A stretch of 64,000 nt of DNA from Cryobacterium sp. N22 (lineage in GTDB: Bacteria; Actinomycetota; Actinomycetes; Actinomycetales; Microbacteriaceae). The notes under the pieces are model-generated. The model searched no databases, was not told the DNA's origin, and saw only the letters and a list, made by a program, of their open reading frames with translations. This document shows positions 8,118 to 16,765 of the stretch, in pieces. The stretch is taken from positions 620,001 through 684,000 of the forward strand of contig NZ_PJJP01000039.1 of the NCBI RefSeq assembly GCF_002929555.1, written 5' to 3'. A program made the position numbers and the translations under genes. Numbering within the stretch: the stretch's first letter is position 1; each line of letters begins with the position of its first letter.

Positions 8118-8825
8118 CTACGCCAGGGCTTCGACGATGGCCCCCTCGCCGGGGATGCCGATCTCCCGGTGCTCGGGATGCGTCGCGCCGGCCGGCCACT
8201 CCCGGTAGCGCCGGAAGGCCACCGGCAGCCCCCGGGCGATGGACAGGTCCGGGCTGTCCATGATCTGCACGTGCACATGCGGCTGGGTGGAGTTGCCGGA
8301 GTTGCCACAGTCAGCCAGCGGGTGCCCGATCTGAACGGTGTCGCCCGCACGGACACGAAGGGAACCGGCACGCAGGTGCACGAGGGCGACGTACCCGGCG
8401 CTCTCGGCGAGCGCGATGATGACGTAGTTGCCCGCGATGGCTCCGACTCCCCTGCGGAGCCGAGACGCCTGCCCCAGCAGGTACGGCAGCAGGCTCAGCT
8501 GTGACCGCCGGGCCACGTGGTCGATCTCGCCGTCGTGCACGTCGACAACGACGCCGGCGGCCGGCGCCAGGATGGGCCGGCCGAAGGCGAAGAACCGCTC
8601 CGGTGGTTCGGTGCCGAAGTAGCTGCCCCAGTCGCGGTGGGCGGCTGTGCGCCCGCGATCATCCACCCCGGTGAAGTCGATCGCGTAGCGCTCGCCGAGC
8701 AGATCGGTGCCATGGCTCGGCACCCGGCGGGCCGGGCTGTTGCCCGCCCGCCACCGGCCCGCGAACGGCAGCGCGAGCAGGACCGGGCTCCGCGCTGGGG
8801 TCTGGTTAGCTCGCGGCCTGCTCAC
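8118..8825 (-). CDS. M23/LytM-like peptidase-domain protein
   Basis: A 235-residue protein with an M23-like domain. The region Y-A-I-D-F (about 48-52) supplies the first Asp. A-L-V-H-L and H-V-H-V-Q-I supply later metal-type residues, and A-P-A-A-G-V-V is the typical strand. M23 enzymes cut peptidoglycan cross-bridges outside the cell, yet no clear signal peptide is present, so this may be a cytoplasmic or divergent member. The start codon lies 20 bases inside the end of msrA, suggesting co-transcription and coupled translation. Confidence 0.78.
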   Translation of the reverse strand: MSRPRANQTPARSPVLLALPFAGRWRAGNSPARRVPSHGTDLLGERYAIDFTGVDDRGRTAAHRDWGSYFGTEPPERFFAFGRPILAPAAGVVVDVHDGEIDHVARRSQLSLLPYLLGQASRLRRGVGAIAGNYVIIALAESAGYVALVHLRAGSLRVRAGDTVQIGHPLADCGNSGNSTQPHVHVQIMDSPDLSIARGLPVAFRRYREWPAGATHPEHREIGIPGEGAIVEALA

Positions 8826-9324
8826 GGCGCGGCAGAACCCAGCCCGGCCGCACGAAGTGGCAGGTGTAGCCGTTGGGGTAGTTCTGCAGGTAGTCCTGGT
8901 GCTCGGGCTCGGCCAACCAGAAGTCGCCGACCGGCTCCACCTCGGTCACCACGGGGCCGGGCCAGATGCCGGATGCGTCGACGTCCGCGATGGTGTCGCG
9001 GGCGACCCGCTCCTGCTCGGCATCCGCGAAGAAGATCGCCGACCGGTAGCTGCGGCCGCGGTCGTTGCCCTGGCGGTCCCTGGTGGACGGGTCGTGGATC
9101 TGGAAGAAGAACTCCAGCAGCTCACGGAAGTTGGTGCGCTCGGGGTCGAAGGTGATCTCGATCGCCTCGGCGTGGTCGCCGTGGTTGCGGTAGGTCGCGT
9201 TCGGAGTGTCGCCGCCGGTGTAACCCACCCGGGTGGAGAGAACGCCGTCGCGCTTGCGCACGAGTTCCTCGACGCCCCAGAAACAGCCGCCGGCCAGGGT
9301 CGCCTTCTGCGTGGTTGTGCTCAT
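8806..9324 (-). CDS. msrA: Peptide-methionine (S)-S-oxide reductase MsrA
   Basis: A 172-residue enzyme reducing the S form of methionine sulfoxide in oxidised proteins. The signature G-C-F-W-G places the catalytic cysteine at residue 14. Downstream [17 protein letters not shown] and F-F-x-I-H-D-P-S-T are all canonical. There is no second domain (no MsrB fusion). A resolving cysteine is not in the usual C-terminal position; the only other Cys is in the Y-T-C-H-F stretch. It forms a probable unit with the overlapping M23-like gene. Confidence 0.95.
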   Translation of the reverse strand: MSTTTQKATLAGGCFWGVEELVRKRDGVLSTRVGYTGGDTPNATYRNHGDHAEAIEITFDPERTNFRELLEFFFQIHDPSTRDRQGNDRGRSYRSAIFFADAEQERVARDTIADVDASGIWPGPVVTEVEPVGDFWLAEPEHQDYLQNYPNGYTCHFVRPGWVLPRREQAAS

Positions 9325-9456
9325 AGTGTCTCTCTCCTCCGTGGTGGACGTTCGTTACGCGGACATTCCCTGGGCACAACGTGCCGACGTGCCAGCCTGT
9401 TCCGGGGCCCGCGTCACACTCAGCCTGCTCACAGTTTAAGTGGTCGTTCCGGGTAC

Positions 9457-9494
9457 GAAAAAGCCCGGCCGCATACTCGCGGCCGGGCTTTTCC
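9457..9494 (-). terminator. Rho-independent terminator downstream of tRNA-Lys
   Basis: A perfect 12-base-pair stem (9461-9472 with 9479-9490) with a 6-base loop is followed on the minus strand by a T-run. It lies 7 bases beyond the tRNA 3' end and also reads T-rich on the plus strand, so it could work in both directions. Confidence 0.85.
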
Positions 9495-9500
9495 TTCGTG

Positions 9501-9576
<76 letters not shown>

Positions 9577-9690
9577 GTATTTCGCGGCGGGACTTCCCTG
9601 CCGACATGAGACATTACCATCTGTTTCTTCGCTCGCGCCAATCGAGCGCTGGCATCGGCGTGTCGCGCACCAGTCACTATTCTGGGGAGC

Positions 9691-10506
9691 GTGACCGAGA
9701 CCCTGCCGCCCACCCTCGCCGATGATCTTACGCTGGCCCTCGAGCTGGCCGATACGGCCGATGCGATCTCGATGGCCCGCTTCGAGGCCCTCGACCTTGT
9801 CGTCACCACCAAGCCAGACCGTACCCCGGTGACGGATGCCGACCAGGCCGTCGAGCGCGCTATCCGCGCCCTCCTGGCCGAGCGGCGCCCCCGCGACGGG
9901 ATCCTCGGTGAGGAGTTCGGCACGGCCGGGTCGACGACCCGGCAGTGGATCATCGACCCCATCGACGGCACCGCCGGTTTCCTCCGGGGCATCAGCATCT
10001 GGGGCACCCTGATCGCCCTGGCGATCGACGGGGTGCCGGTGCTCGGCGTCGTCAGCTCCCCCGCCCTGGGCAAGCGCTGGTGGGCCGCGACCGGCGGCGG
10101 CGCGTGGTCGAGCGATGCCCGCCTTCCCGAGGCCGTGCCCACGCGTCTGCATGTCTCCGGCGTCGAGACGCTCGCCGACGCGTCCCTCAGCTACGGCAGC
10201 ATCCAGCAGTGGGATCAGGCCGGCCGGCTCGACGGACTCGTGTCACTCACCCGGCAGGTGTGGCGCACCCGGGCCTACGGCGACATGTGGTCGTACATGC
10301 TGCTCGCCGAGGGGCACCTTGACATCGCCGGTGAATTCGACCTGCAGCCCTACGACATGGCCGCCCTGGTGCCCATCGTGCAGGAGGCCGGTGGCGTGTT
10401 CACCTCGGCCGACGGCGCGGCCGGCCCCTGGCACGGCAGCGCCCTGGCCACCAACGGCCTGCTGCACCAGCAGGCCCTGGAGGCCATCGCCTCGCCGGTT
10501 CCCTGA
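9691..10506 (+). CDS. hisN: Histidinol-phosphatase / inositol monophosphatase family protein (HisN-like)
   Basis: A 271-residue Mg-dependent phosphatase of the inositol-monophosphatase fold. The metal motifs are G-E-E (about 72-74), D-P-I-D-G-T (88-93) and G-D-M-W (about 199-202). The G-D-M-W ending, as opposed to W-D, is characteristic of actinobacterial HisN, which removes phosphate from histidinol phosphate in histidine synthesis. Inositol-phosphate activity remains possible. GTG start with GGGGAG upstream. The gene is divergent from tRNA-Lys and convergent with the SGNH-GAF gene; other his genes are not in the window. Confidence 0.82.
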   Translation: MTETLPPTLADDLTLALELADTADAISMARFEALDLVVTTKPDRTPVTDADQAVERAIRALLAERRPRDGILGEEFGTAGSTTRQWIIDPIDGTAGFLRGISIWGTLIALAIDGVPVLGVVSSPALGKRWWAATGGGAWSSDARLPEAVPTRLHVSGVETLADASLSYGSIQQWDQAGRLDGLVSLTRQVWRTRAYGDMWSYMLLAEGHLDIAGEFDLQPYDMAALVPIVQEAGGVFTSADGAAGPWHGSALATNGLLHQQALEAIASPVP

Positions 10507-10522
10507 GGAAACGGCGCCGTTC

Positions 10523-11764
10523 CTACGGCGTCGGAATGGCGGCGCCGGCCCACTGCCAGAGTTCGTTCTGCAGCAGCAACGCCAACTCGCGCAGCAGAAC
10601 CACGTCAACTCCCTCCTGAGAGCGAGGGTTCTCGTCGTACACGCACAGGGCGCCGATGCGTTCGCCCGAGGGGGATTCAATCGGGAATCCGGCGTAGAAG
10701 CGCATCCTGGGGCCGGAGACGACCAGGGGGTTGTCCCGGAATCTGTCGTCCAGCAGCGCGTCGGGCACGACCAGGGCGGCCGGTTCGAGCACGGTGACGG
10801 TGCAGAACGACGCGCTGCGAGGAATCTCGGAGACCGCGAGGCCGACCGTCGACTTGTGCCACTGCCTGTCACCGTCGAGAACGGTGAAGGCGGCCGCGCT
10901 GGTGCCCAGTGACGAGCTGGCCAGCGCCACGATGCGGTCGAATCGCTCCTCCGGCGCGGTGTCGAGCAGGTTCAGCGCCATCAGCGCCCGGTGCCGCGCG
11001 GCCTCGATCTCCTCGGGCGTGCGGCCCTGATCCTCGCGTTCCGCTACCCCGTCGGCGCGTCGCAGGGGCTCCAGCGAGCCGGCCATCCGATCGGCCAGCA
11101 CCTCCGCCCAAAAGTCATAGTCGCTCGCCGACCGAAATCGGCCGGAGGTGGCGACCGGCGTGCCCGGCAGTCCCACGAAGGTCAGCCGGTCGACGCCGGC
11201 ACACACGTCCTCGCTCACGGCGTTGAGCCGCAGCGCCTGACGTCCGGCCAGCCGGCCCAACGGGCCGCTGAAGGCCGGCATCGACGCCAGCGGTGCGATC
11301 CCGGCGAGGAAGACCTCGGTGCCGAGGGAACTCGAGCGCTGGATCTGATTGACCAGGCTGCCGAGGTCCGTGCGCCAGGACCGCGTGGACGTGAGCCGGC
11401 CCGCATCGGCAATGCCGAGGGTGAGCACCACGGCGTCATAACGCCACAGGTTGGCGAAATCGATGTGTTCGGGCGCGGAGCGCGGCGTCATGCTCGACCG
11501 GCCGATCACATCGACATCCGCACCACGACCGGTGCGGGCCGTGAGCGCTCTGGCCAGTGCCCCCGGCAGGGCCAGGTTGTGGCTGAGTACGCCCCAGCCG
11601 ATGGCCGGGCCACCGCCCACGATGAGGATGCGGTCGCTGTCGATGCCCGGCGAATGGGCCTGTGGGGCGTCGGCCGGCACCGGGATACCGCGGAACCTGC
11701 GCTCGAGAGTGGTCAGCCAGGCGAGCATCACGGGGACCATCGCGCACCGCAGAACTTCGCGCAC
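10523..11764 (-). CDS. SGNH-hydrolase-like domain fused to a GAF domain
   Basis: A 413-residue protein from the GTG at 11764, chosen for GGAGGG just upstream; the frame is open to 11806. Residues ~45-235 have the SGNH/GDSL fold pattern, but the key residues are changed. The GDS block reads G-G-G-P (about 50-53), the G-x-N-D block reads G-I-A-D (117-120), and the catalytic His position near [12 protein letters not shown] is Arg. Residues ~262-405 form a GAF domain of the type found in signalling proteins (F-C-T-x-T-V, F-Y-A-G-F-P, G-x-L-C-V). There is no output domain. A ligand-sensing pseudoenzyme is the best guess; the function is unknown. Confidence 0.82.
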   Translation of the reverse strand: MREVLRCAMVPVMLAWLTTLERRFRGIPVPADAPQAHSPGIDSDRILIVGGGPAIGWGVLSHNLALPGALARALTARTGRGADVDVIGRSSMTPRSAPEHIDFANLWRYDAVVLTLGIADAGRLTSTRSWRTDLGSLVNQIQRSSSLGTEVFLAGIAPLASMPAFSGPLGRLAGRQALRLNAVSEDVCAGVDRLTFVGLPGTPVATSGRFRSASDYDFWAEVLADRMAGSLEPLRRADGVAEREDQGRTPEEIEAARHRALMALNLLDTAPEERFDRIVALASSSLGTSAAAFTVLDGDRQWHKSTVGLAVSEIPRSASFCTVTVLEPAALVVPDALLDDRFRDNPLVVSGPRMRFYAGFPIESPSGERIGALCVYDENPRSQEGVDVVLLRELALLLQNELWQWAGAAIPTP

Positions 11765-11867
11765 GTGACCCTCCAACTCGATTCCGTTGGTACCGGACGG
11801 CCGCACGCAGACATTGCATACAACTGGCTCTCATCTTACGCATCCGCCGGTGTCATAAGATTCTGTA

Positions 11868-13097
11868 GTGTCCCCTGCTACAGATCCCCTGCGTATCGCC
11901 CTGGTTTCCCTGCACACCTCCCCCGGTGCCGAGCCCGGTTCGGGGGACGCCGGCGGTATGAATGTGGTGGTGCGGCACCAGGCCGAGGCCATGGCCGCCC
12001 TGGGTCATCACGTGGAGATCCTCACCCGTCGCTCCTCCCCCGAGATGCCCGCCGCCCGGCGTTTGGGCGCCGGTGTCACCCTGCGCTACCTCGACGCCGG
12101 ACCGCTCCGCTCGGTGCCCAAGGGCGACCACGAGGGGTTCATCGACGAATTCCGCGCGCAGGCCGCCGAGCTCGGCCCGTGGGACGTCATCCACTCGCAT
12201 CACTGGTTCTCCGGCATGGCGATGCTGCCCCTGGCCCGCGAGCTGGGCGTGCCGCACGTGCAGAGCTTCCACTCCATCGCCGCCGACGAGGCCACCCCGT
12301 TGTCGGCGGGCGAGCGCCCCGAGTCCGGCGGACGGATGGCCGGAGAAGCCTGGCTGGCCCGGGAATCCGACCTGATCGTAGCCGTGAGCGCCGCCGAGGC
12401 CGACACCGTCGTGCGGCGGCTCGGCGGGTCGATGGACCGCATCGCAATCGTGCCGCCCGGCGTGGACGGCTCTCTCTTCCACCCACTCACCGCCGTCGCA
12501 GCCGGAGCGCCCCGCCGGGCCACCGCTGACCGGGGCTACGCGGTGGTCGCCGGGCGCCTGCAGCCGCTCAAGGGCCTCGACCTGGCCATCGAGGCCATCG
12601 CCGCCGTGCCGGCTCACCTCAGGCCCGAGCTCGTGATCGCGGGTGACGCCTCGGCCGACTACGACGGCTACATCGACGAACTCACCAGGCTCGCCGCCCA
12701 GCATGGCATCAAGGACGGGGTGCGCTTCGTCGGGCCACGGTCCCGCGTCGACCTGGCGGCCCTGCTCCGCGGCGCCCGGGTGGTGCTGGTTCCCTCACAC
12801 TCCGAGACCTTCGGTCTCGTGGCGCTGGAGGCCGCCGCCAGCGGTGTTCCCGTCGTCGCCCAGGGCACCGGCGGACTGCGCGAAGCCGTGCTCGACGGCG
12901 ACACCGGGCTGCTCATCGAGTCGCGCGATCCGCAGGTCTGGGCGGATGCGCTCACCGACGTGCTCTCGGACCCCGCCTTGGCCCGGCGCCTGTCGCTGGC
13001 GGCCCGCGCGCGCGCCGAGACCTTCGACTGGCCGCGCTCGGCCGCGTCCCTGCTCGACGTCTACTGCGCCCTGCTGCCGGTACCGGTCTGCGCGTGA
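11868..13097 (+). CDS. mshA: GT4 glycosyltransferase, MshA-like (mycothiol step 1)
   Basis: A 409-residue GT-B glycosyltransferase. The N-terminal G-D-A-G-G-M-N-V (about 25-32) and W-D-V-I-H-S-H-H-W-x-S-G match MshA, which joins GlcNAc from UDP-GlcNAc to inositol 3-phosphate. The C-terminal half has V-P-P-G-V-D, R-L-Q-P-L-K-G-L-D and the donor-site E-T-F-G-L-V-A-L-E-A-A-A-S-G-V-P-V. It overlaps by 4 bases (GTGA) an MshB-like deacetylase gene, which strongly supports a mycothiol role. A related GT4 enzyme with another acceptor cannot be excluded. Confidence 0.72.
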   Translation: MSPATDPLRIALVSLHTSPGAEPGSGDAGGMNVVVRHQAEAMAALGHHVEILTRRSSPEMPAARRLGAGVTLRYLDAGPLRSVPKGDHEGFIDEFRAQAAELGPWDVIHSHHWFSGMAMLPLARELGVPHVQSFHSIAADEATPLSAGERPESGGRMAGEAWLARESDLIVAVSAAEADTVVRRLGGSMDRIAIVPPGVDGSLFHPLTAVAAGAPRRATADRGYAVVAGRLQPLKGLDLAIEAIAAVPAHLRPELVIAGDASADYDGYIDELTRLAAQHGIKDGVRFVGPRSRVDLAALLRGARVVLVPSHSETFGLVALEAAASGVPVVAQGTGGLREAVLDGDTGLLIESRDPQVWADALTDVLSDPALARRLSLAARARAETFDWPRSAASLLDVYCALLPVPVCA

Positions 13098-13846
13098 GCC
13101 TGCTCGACGGCCGGCGGTCGGTGCTGTTCGTGCACGCCCACCCCGACGACGAGACCATCTCCACCGGCGCGCTCATCGCCGAGTTCGTCGCCAGGGGCAG
13201 CCGGGTGTTCCTGCTCACCTGTTCACGTGGTGAACGCGGCGAGGTCGTCGACGGGCCGCTCACGGCACTGGCCGGCACCGAGGAACTGGCTCTGGAACGG
13301 GACCGGGAGCTCGAACGGGCCGCGGGCATTCTGGGGATCACCGAACGGTTCTGGCTCGGTGAGCCACCCGCCAGGGTCGACGGCCTCGAGCCCCGCCGTT
13401 ACCGCGACTCCGGCATGGTGTGGATTCGCCCCGGCCTGGCCGGGCCGGCGGACGACGCCGCCGACGACGCCCTCTCGGTGGCCCCGCTGGCGGAAGTCAC
13501 CGCCGATGTCGCGGCCCTGATCATGGGGCTGCGGCCGGCCCTCGTGGTCAGCTACGACGACGGCGGTGGTTACGGTCATCCAGACCACGTGCGTGCCCAC
13601 GATGCCGCCCGCGCAGCGTGCGCCGTCACCGGCACCGCCTTCGCCGAGGTGCTGGAGGCTCCCACCCCCGGCGGCGAATGGTTCGACCTGCCTCAGCACC
13701 TCACCGTTGTGACGGATGCGCTGCGCGCGCACGCGAGCCAGCTCACCGTGCACGGCACCGAAATCGTGCACTCCGGCGGCCAGCGCGAGGCGATCGGCAC
13801 CTCGGTCGGGCTGCGGCTGTGGCCCGGCAGCGCCTCCGACGCGTAA
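13094..13846 (+). CDS. mshB: PIG-L family deacetylase, MshB-like (mycothiol step 2)
   Basis: A 250-residue zinc amidohydrolase of the PIG-L/LmbE family. The zinc motif A-H-P-D-D-E is at about 14-19 and the second one, G-Y-G-H-P-D-H-V-R-A-H, at about 158-168. R-Y-R-D-S-G-M matches the MshB pocket sequence. MshB removes acetyl from GlcNAc-inositol. It is shorter than the mycobacterial enzyme (~300) and lacks part of the C-terminal region. It begins inside the end of the MshA-like gene and its TAA overlaps the ATG of the next gene, making a three-gene unit. Confidence 0.72.
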   Translation: MSLLDGRRSVLFVHAHPDDETISTGALIAEFVARGSRVFLLTCSRGERGEVVDGPLTALAGTEELALERDRELERAAGILGITERFWLGEPPARVDGLEPRRYRDSGMVWIRPGLAGPADDAADDALSVAPLAEVTADVAALIMGLRPALVVSYDDGGGYGHPDHVRAHDAARAACAVTGTAFAEVLEAPTPGGEWFDLPQHLTVVTDALRAHASQLTVHGTEIVHSGGQREAIGTSVGLRLWPGSASDA

Positions 13847-14706
13847 TGCCGGCCCCCTTCCACTCCTCGGCCAACGCGCTCTTCGACACCGAGGTGCGGC
13901 AGGTCCGCCGGCTCTCCCCCGGCTTCCTGCGCATCACGCTGACGGGCGCCCACCTCAATCGGTTCGCGGCGCACGGCCTCGACCAGCGCATCAAGATCCT
14001 GGTGCCGGCCGGCCCGTACCCGGCCGCCTTCGCCGACGAGCAGCTGCACGAATCGGAGTGGCGCCGGCGCTGGCGGGACCTCCCGGCCGCTGACCGGCCG
14101 GCGCTCCGCAGCTACACGACCAGCGCGGTGCGACCGGATCAGCGCGAGGTCGACCTCGACTTCTACGTGCACGCCAGGCCCGGCCCGGCAAGCGCCTGGG
14201 CCGTGTCCGCCAGGGCGGGCCAGCGGCTGCTCGTCTCCGGGCCCAGCAGCAGGCTGAGCGAGAATCGGCACGGAATCCAATGGTCGCCCGGAGTGGCCAC
14301 CCGGGTGCTGCTGGCCGGCGACGAGACCGCGTTTCCCGCCATCCGCGGCATCGTCTCCGCCATGCACCCCTTGGTCAGGGCCACGATATTTCTGGAAGCC
14401 GGTGATCCGATGGACGCCGCCTGGCTCACCCGCGACCTCCAGAGTCACGCCGTGACCGTGCACCGGCGCGGCTCGACCGACGAGGGGTCTGCGCTCCTGC
14501 GGCCCGTCGAGGTGTGGAGCCGTGGCGCGGGAGCCGGCGCATCCGCAATGGGTGACGACTTCTATGCCTGGCTGGCCACGGAAAGCAGCCAGGTCGCCCA
14601 GCTGCGCGACCTGCTCCATCGGACCGGGATCACCCCGGAGCGGGTACACGCCCAGGGCTACTGGAACGACCGTGCGCGGGACGCCCCGACCGGGTCGGGA
14701 ACTTAG
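13846..14706 (+). CDS. Siderophore-interacting protein (ViuB/SIP-type ferric reductase)
   Basis: A 286-residue cytoplasmic flavoprotein of the SIP family that reduces Fe(III)-siderophore after import to release Fe(II). The flavin site R-S-Y-T-T-S is at about residues 87-92, the V-D-L-D-F-Y-V-H strand follows, and the C-terminal G-Y-W-N-D matches the family G-Y-W ending. The start is the ATG overlapping the MshB-like TAA (TAATG); the frame continues upstream to 13420 but only as overlap. The next gene is the matching importer's binding protein, separated by a DtxR box that overlaps this gene's stop codon. Confidence 0.88.
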   Translation: MPAPFHSSANALFDTEVRQVRRLSPGFLRITLTGAHLNRFAAHGLDQRIKILVPAGPYPAAFADEQLHESEWRRRWRDLPAADRPALRSYTTSAVRPDQREVDLDFYVHARPGPASAWAVSARAGQRLLVSGPSSRLSENRHGIQWSPGVATRVLLAGDETAFPAIRGIVSAMHPLVRATIFLEAGDPMDAAWLTRDLQSHAVTVHRRGSTDEGSALLRPVEVWSRGAGAGASAMGDDFYAWLATESSQVAQLRDLLHRTGITPERVHAQGYWNDRARDAPTGSGT

Positions 14707-14721
14707 GACAGGCTAAGCTAA
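14703..14721. promoter_or_regulatory. DtxR/IdeR-type iron box upstream of the siderophore importer
   Basis: The 19-base sequence TTAGGACAGGCTAAGCTAA matches the actinobacterial consensus TTAGGTTAGGCTAACCTAA at 16 of 19 positions. It overlaps the stop codon of the siderophore-interacting protein gene and precedes the binding-protein gene by about 48 bases, so the importer is probably repressed when iron is plentiful. Confidence 0.75.
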
Positions 14722-14768
14722 CCATTCGCGATAGTCATCGCCATCTCCCCTGTCGAAAGGACGCCCTC

Positions 14769-15731
14769 GTGCGCCTGCCCCTTTCCCCGCACCGGTCACG
14801 ACGATTCCTCGCCGCGCTCGCCCTGCCCGTTGTCGTGGCGTTCGCCGTGACCGGATGCACCGCGACGACATCACCCTCGGCGGGTGCTTCGGACACCCCG
14901 TCGACGGCGGACGCCGGCACCCATCTCGTCGAGCACGCGCGCGGCGAGACCGAGGTTCCCAACACCGTGCAGCGGGTCGTGGTGCTGGAGCCTGTGCAGC
15001 TGGACACCACCGTGGCGCTCGGCGTCATCCCGGTCGGCGCGGCCGTGTTGAACGAAGCGGCGGGTGTGCCGGCCTACCTCGGCGACGCCGCGGCGGGGAT
15101 CGCCACGGTGGGAACCGTGCCGGAACCGTCGATCGAGAAGATCGCGGCGCTGAAGCCGGACCTTATCCTCGGCACGGAGTCGCGCCACTCCGCGCTCTAC
15201 GACCAGCTCTCGTCCATCGCGCCGACGGTGTTCATGGCCAGCCAGACCGACCCGTGGACCGACAACGTCGCCCTGGTTGCCCGCGCGCTCGGCGACGAAG
15301 CGGGCGCCGACAGGCTCCTCGCCGAGTACGACGACCGCTGCGCCGAAATCGCCGAGACCTATGACACGTCGGGCATGACCGCCCAGTTCGTGCGCCCGCG
15401 TGACGGCATCCTCACCCTGTACGGACCCACCTCATTCGCCGGGAGCACTCTCGAGTGCGCCGGGTTGACCATCCCTGACCGCGACTGGGAGGAGTCGATC
15501 TCGGTTGACATCTCCCCCGAACGCGTGCTCGAGGCCCAGGCCGACCTGGTTCTCGTATCGGCGACCGACGTGACCGACGACACCCTCGTGCCCGACTCGA
15601 TCCGAACCAACACGGCATCCTTCCCCGGGCTGAACGTCGTTGACCAGTCATTCTGGATCACCGGCGTCGGACCGCTCGGCGGCATGACGGTGCTCGACGA
15701 CATCGACCGCATCCTGGCCGGTTCGAAATAG
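14769..15731 (+). CDS. Iron-siderophore ABC importer, substrate-binding lipoprotein
   Basis: A 320-residue class III binding protein of the FecB/FhuD type. The N-terminal signal has R-S-R-R then a hydrophobic stretch ending in lipobox V-T-G-C (about 28-31), so the mature protein should be anchored to the membrane outer face. A Ser/Thr/Pro-rich linker follows. Family segments P-x-x-V-Q-R-V-V-V-L-E, E-K-I-A-A-L-K-P-D-L-I-L-G and G-P-L-G-G are visible. It heads a tight four-gene importer operon under a DtxR-type box. Confidence 0.93.
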   Translation: MRLPLSPHRSRRFLAALALPVVVAFAVTGCTATTSPSAGASDTPSTADAGTHLVEHARGETEVPNTVQRVVVLEPVQLDTTVALGVIPVGAAVLNEAAGVPAYLGDAAAGIATVGTVPEPSIEKIAALKPDLILGTESRHSALYDQLSSIAPTVFMASQTDPWTDNVALVARALGDEAGADRLLAEYDDRCAEIAETYDTSGMTAQFVRPRDGILTLYGPTSFAGSTLECAGLTIPDRDWEESISVDISPERVLEAQADLVLVSATDVTDDTLVPDSIRTNTASFPGLNVVDQSFWITGVGPLGGMTVLDDIDRILAGSK

Positions 15732-15733
15732 CC

Positions 15734-16765
15734 GTGGGGACCATTGTCGCGCCGGCGGTTCGGGTGGGCCGAGGGACCACCCGGGCGGCCTGGATCGGCG
15801 CGGCAGTGGTCGGGCTCCTCGTCGCCGTGGCGCTCTCGGTGGTCGTCGGCGCCAATCCGATGGCCCCGGGCACGGTGCTCGACACCGTCCTCGGGGGCGG
15901 CACCGCCGAGTCCCGATTTGTGGTCTGGGACCAGCGGATACCGCGCACGGCGGCCGGACTCGTGGTGGGCGCAGCGCTCGGCGTCGCCGGCGCGCTCATG
16001 CAGGCCTTCACCCGCAACCCGCTCGCCGACCCCGGAATCCTGGGCGTCAACGCGGGCGCCGCGTTTGTCGTGGCCGTCGGCATCACCTTCTTCGGGGTGA
16101 CCAGCCCGCTCGGTCACGTCTGGCTCGCCTGCGCCGGGGCGCTCGTTCTCACGGTCGCGGCCTACGCGATCGGTTCGGCCGGCGGCCAGGCGGCCGGTCC
16201 CGTGCGGTTGACGGTGACCGGCGTGGCGATCGGCGCCGTCTTCGCCGGGCTCACCACGGGGCTCACCCTCACCCACCCCGACGCCTTCGACCGGATGCGC
16301 GGCTGGAGCGCCGGGAGCCTGCTGGAACGCGGATTCGACGTGGTGCTGCCGGTGCTTCCGCTCGTGCTGGTGGGCCTGGCCCTGGCGCTGGGCGCCGCGT
16401 CCGGGCTCAACTCGATAGCGCTCGGGTCCGACGTGGCCCGGTCCCAGGGCGTCAGCGTGCGGCGCATCCAGCTGGTCGTGCTCGCGGCGGTCACGCTGCT
16501 GGCCGGCAGCGCCACCGCCGTGGCCGGGCCCCTCGTGTTCGTCGGCCTGGTCGTGCCGCACCTGGTGCGGTGGACCCTCGGCACCGACCAGCGGCACATC
16601 GTGCTCGGCTCGATGCTGCTGGGCCCGGTGCTCGTGCTGCTCTCCGACGTGCTCGGCCGCATTGCGGTGCTCCCGAGCGAGATGCCCGTCGGCGTCGTGA
16701 CGGCTTTCGCGGGCGCCCCGGTGCTGATCGCGCTGGTGCGCCGCCGAACGGTGACCGCGCTGTGA
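15734..16765 (+). CDS. FecCD family ABC importer permease, first subunit
   Basis: A 343-residue permease with about nine to ten membrane helices. The FecCD signature G-A-A-L-G-V-A-G-A-L-M-Q-A-F-T-R-N-P-L-A-D-P-G-I-L-G lies near residues 78-103, and G-P-L-x-F-V-G-L-V-V-P-H near 258-269. It begins 2 bases after the binding-protein stop and its TGA overlaps the GTG of the second permease, so the two subunits are translated together to form the heterodimeric channel. Confidence 0.93.
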   Translation: MGTIVAPAVRVGRGTTRAAWIGAAVVGLLVAVALSVVVGANPMAPGTVLDTVLGGGTAESRFVVWDQRIPRTAAGLVVGAALGVAGALMQAFTRNPLADPGILGVNAGAAFVVAVGITFFGVTSPLGHVWLACAGALVLTVAAYAIGSAGGQAAGPVRLTVTGVAIGAVFAGLTTGLTLTHPDAFDRMRGWSAGSLLERGFDVVLPVLPLVLVGLALALGAASGLNSIALGSDVARSQGVSVRRIQLVVLAAVTLLAGSATAVAGPLVFVGLVVPHLVRWTLGTDQRHIVLGSMLLGPVLVLLSDVLGRIAVLPSEMPVGVVTAFAGAPVLIALVRRRTVTAL

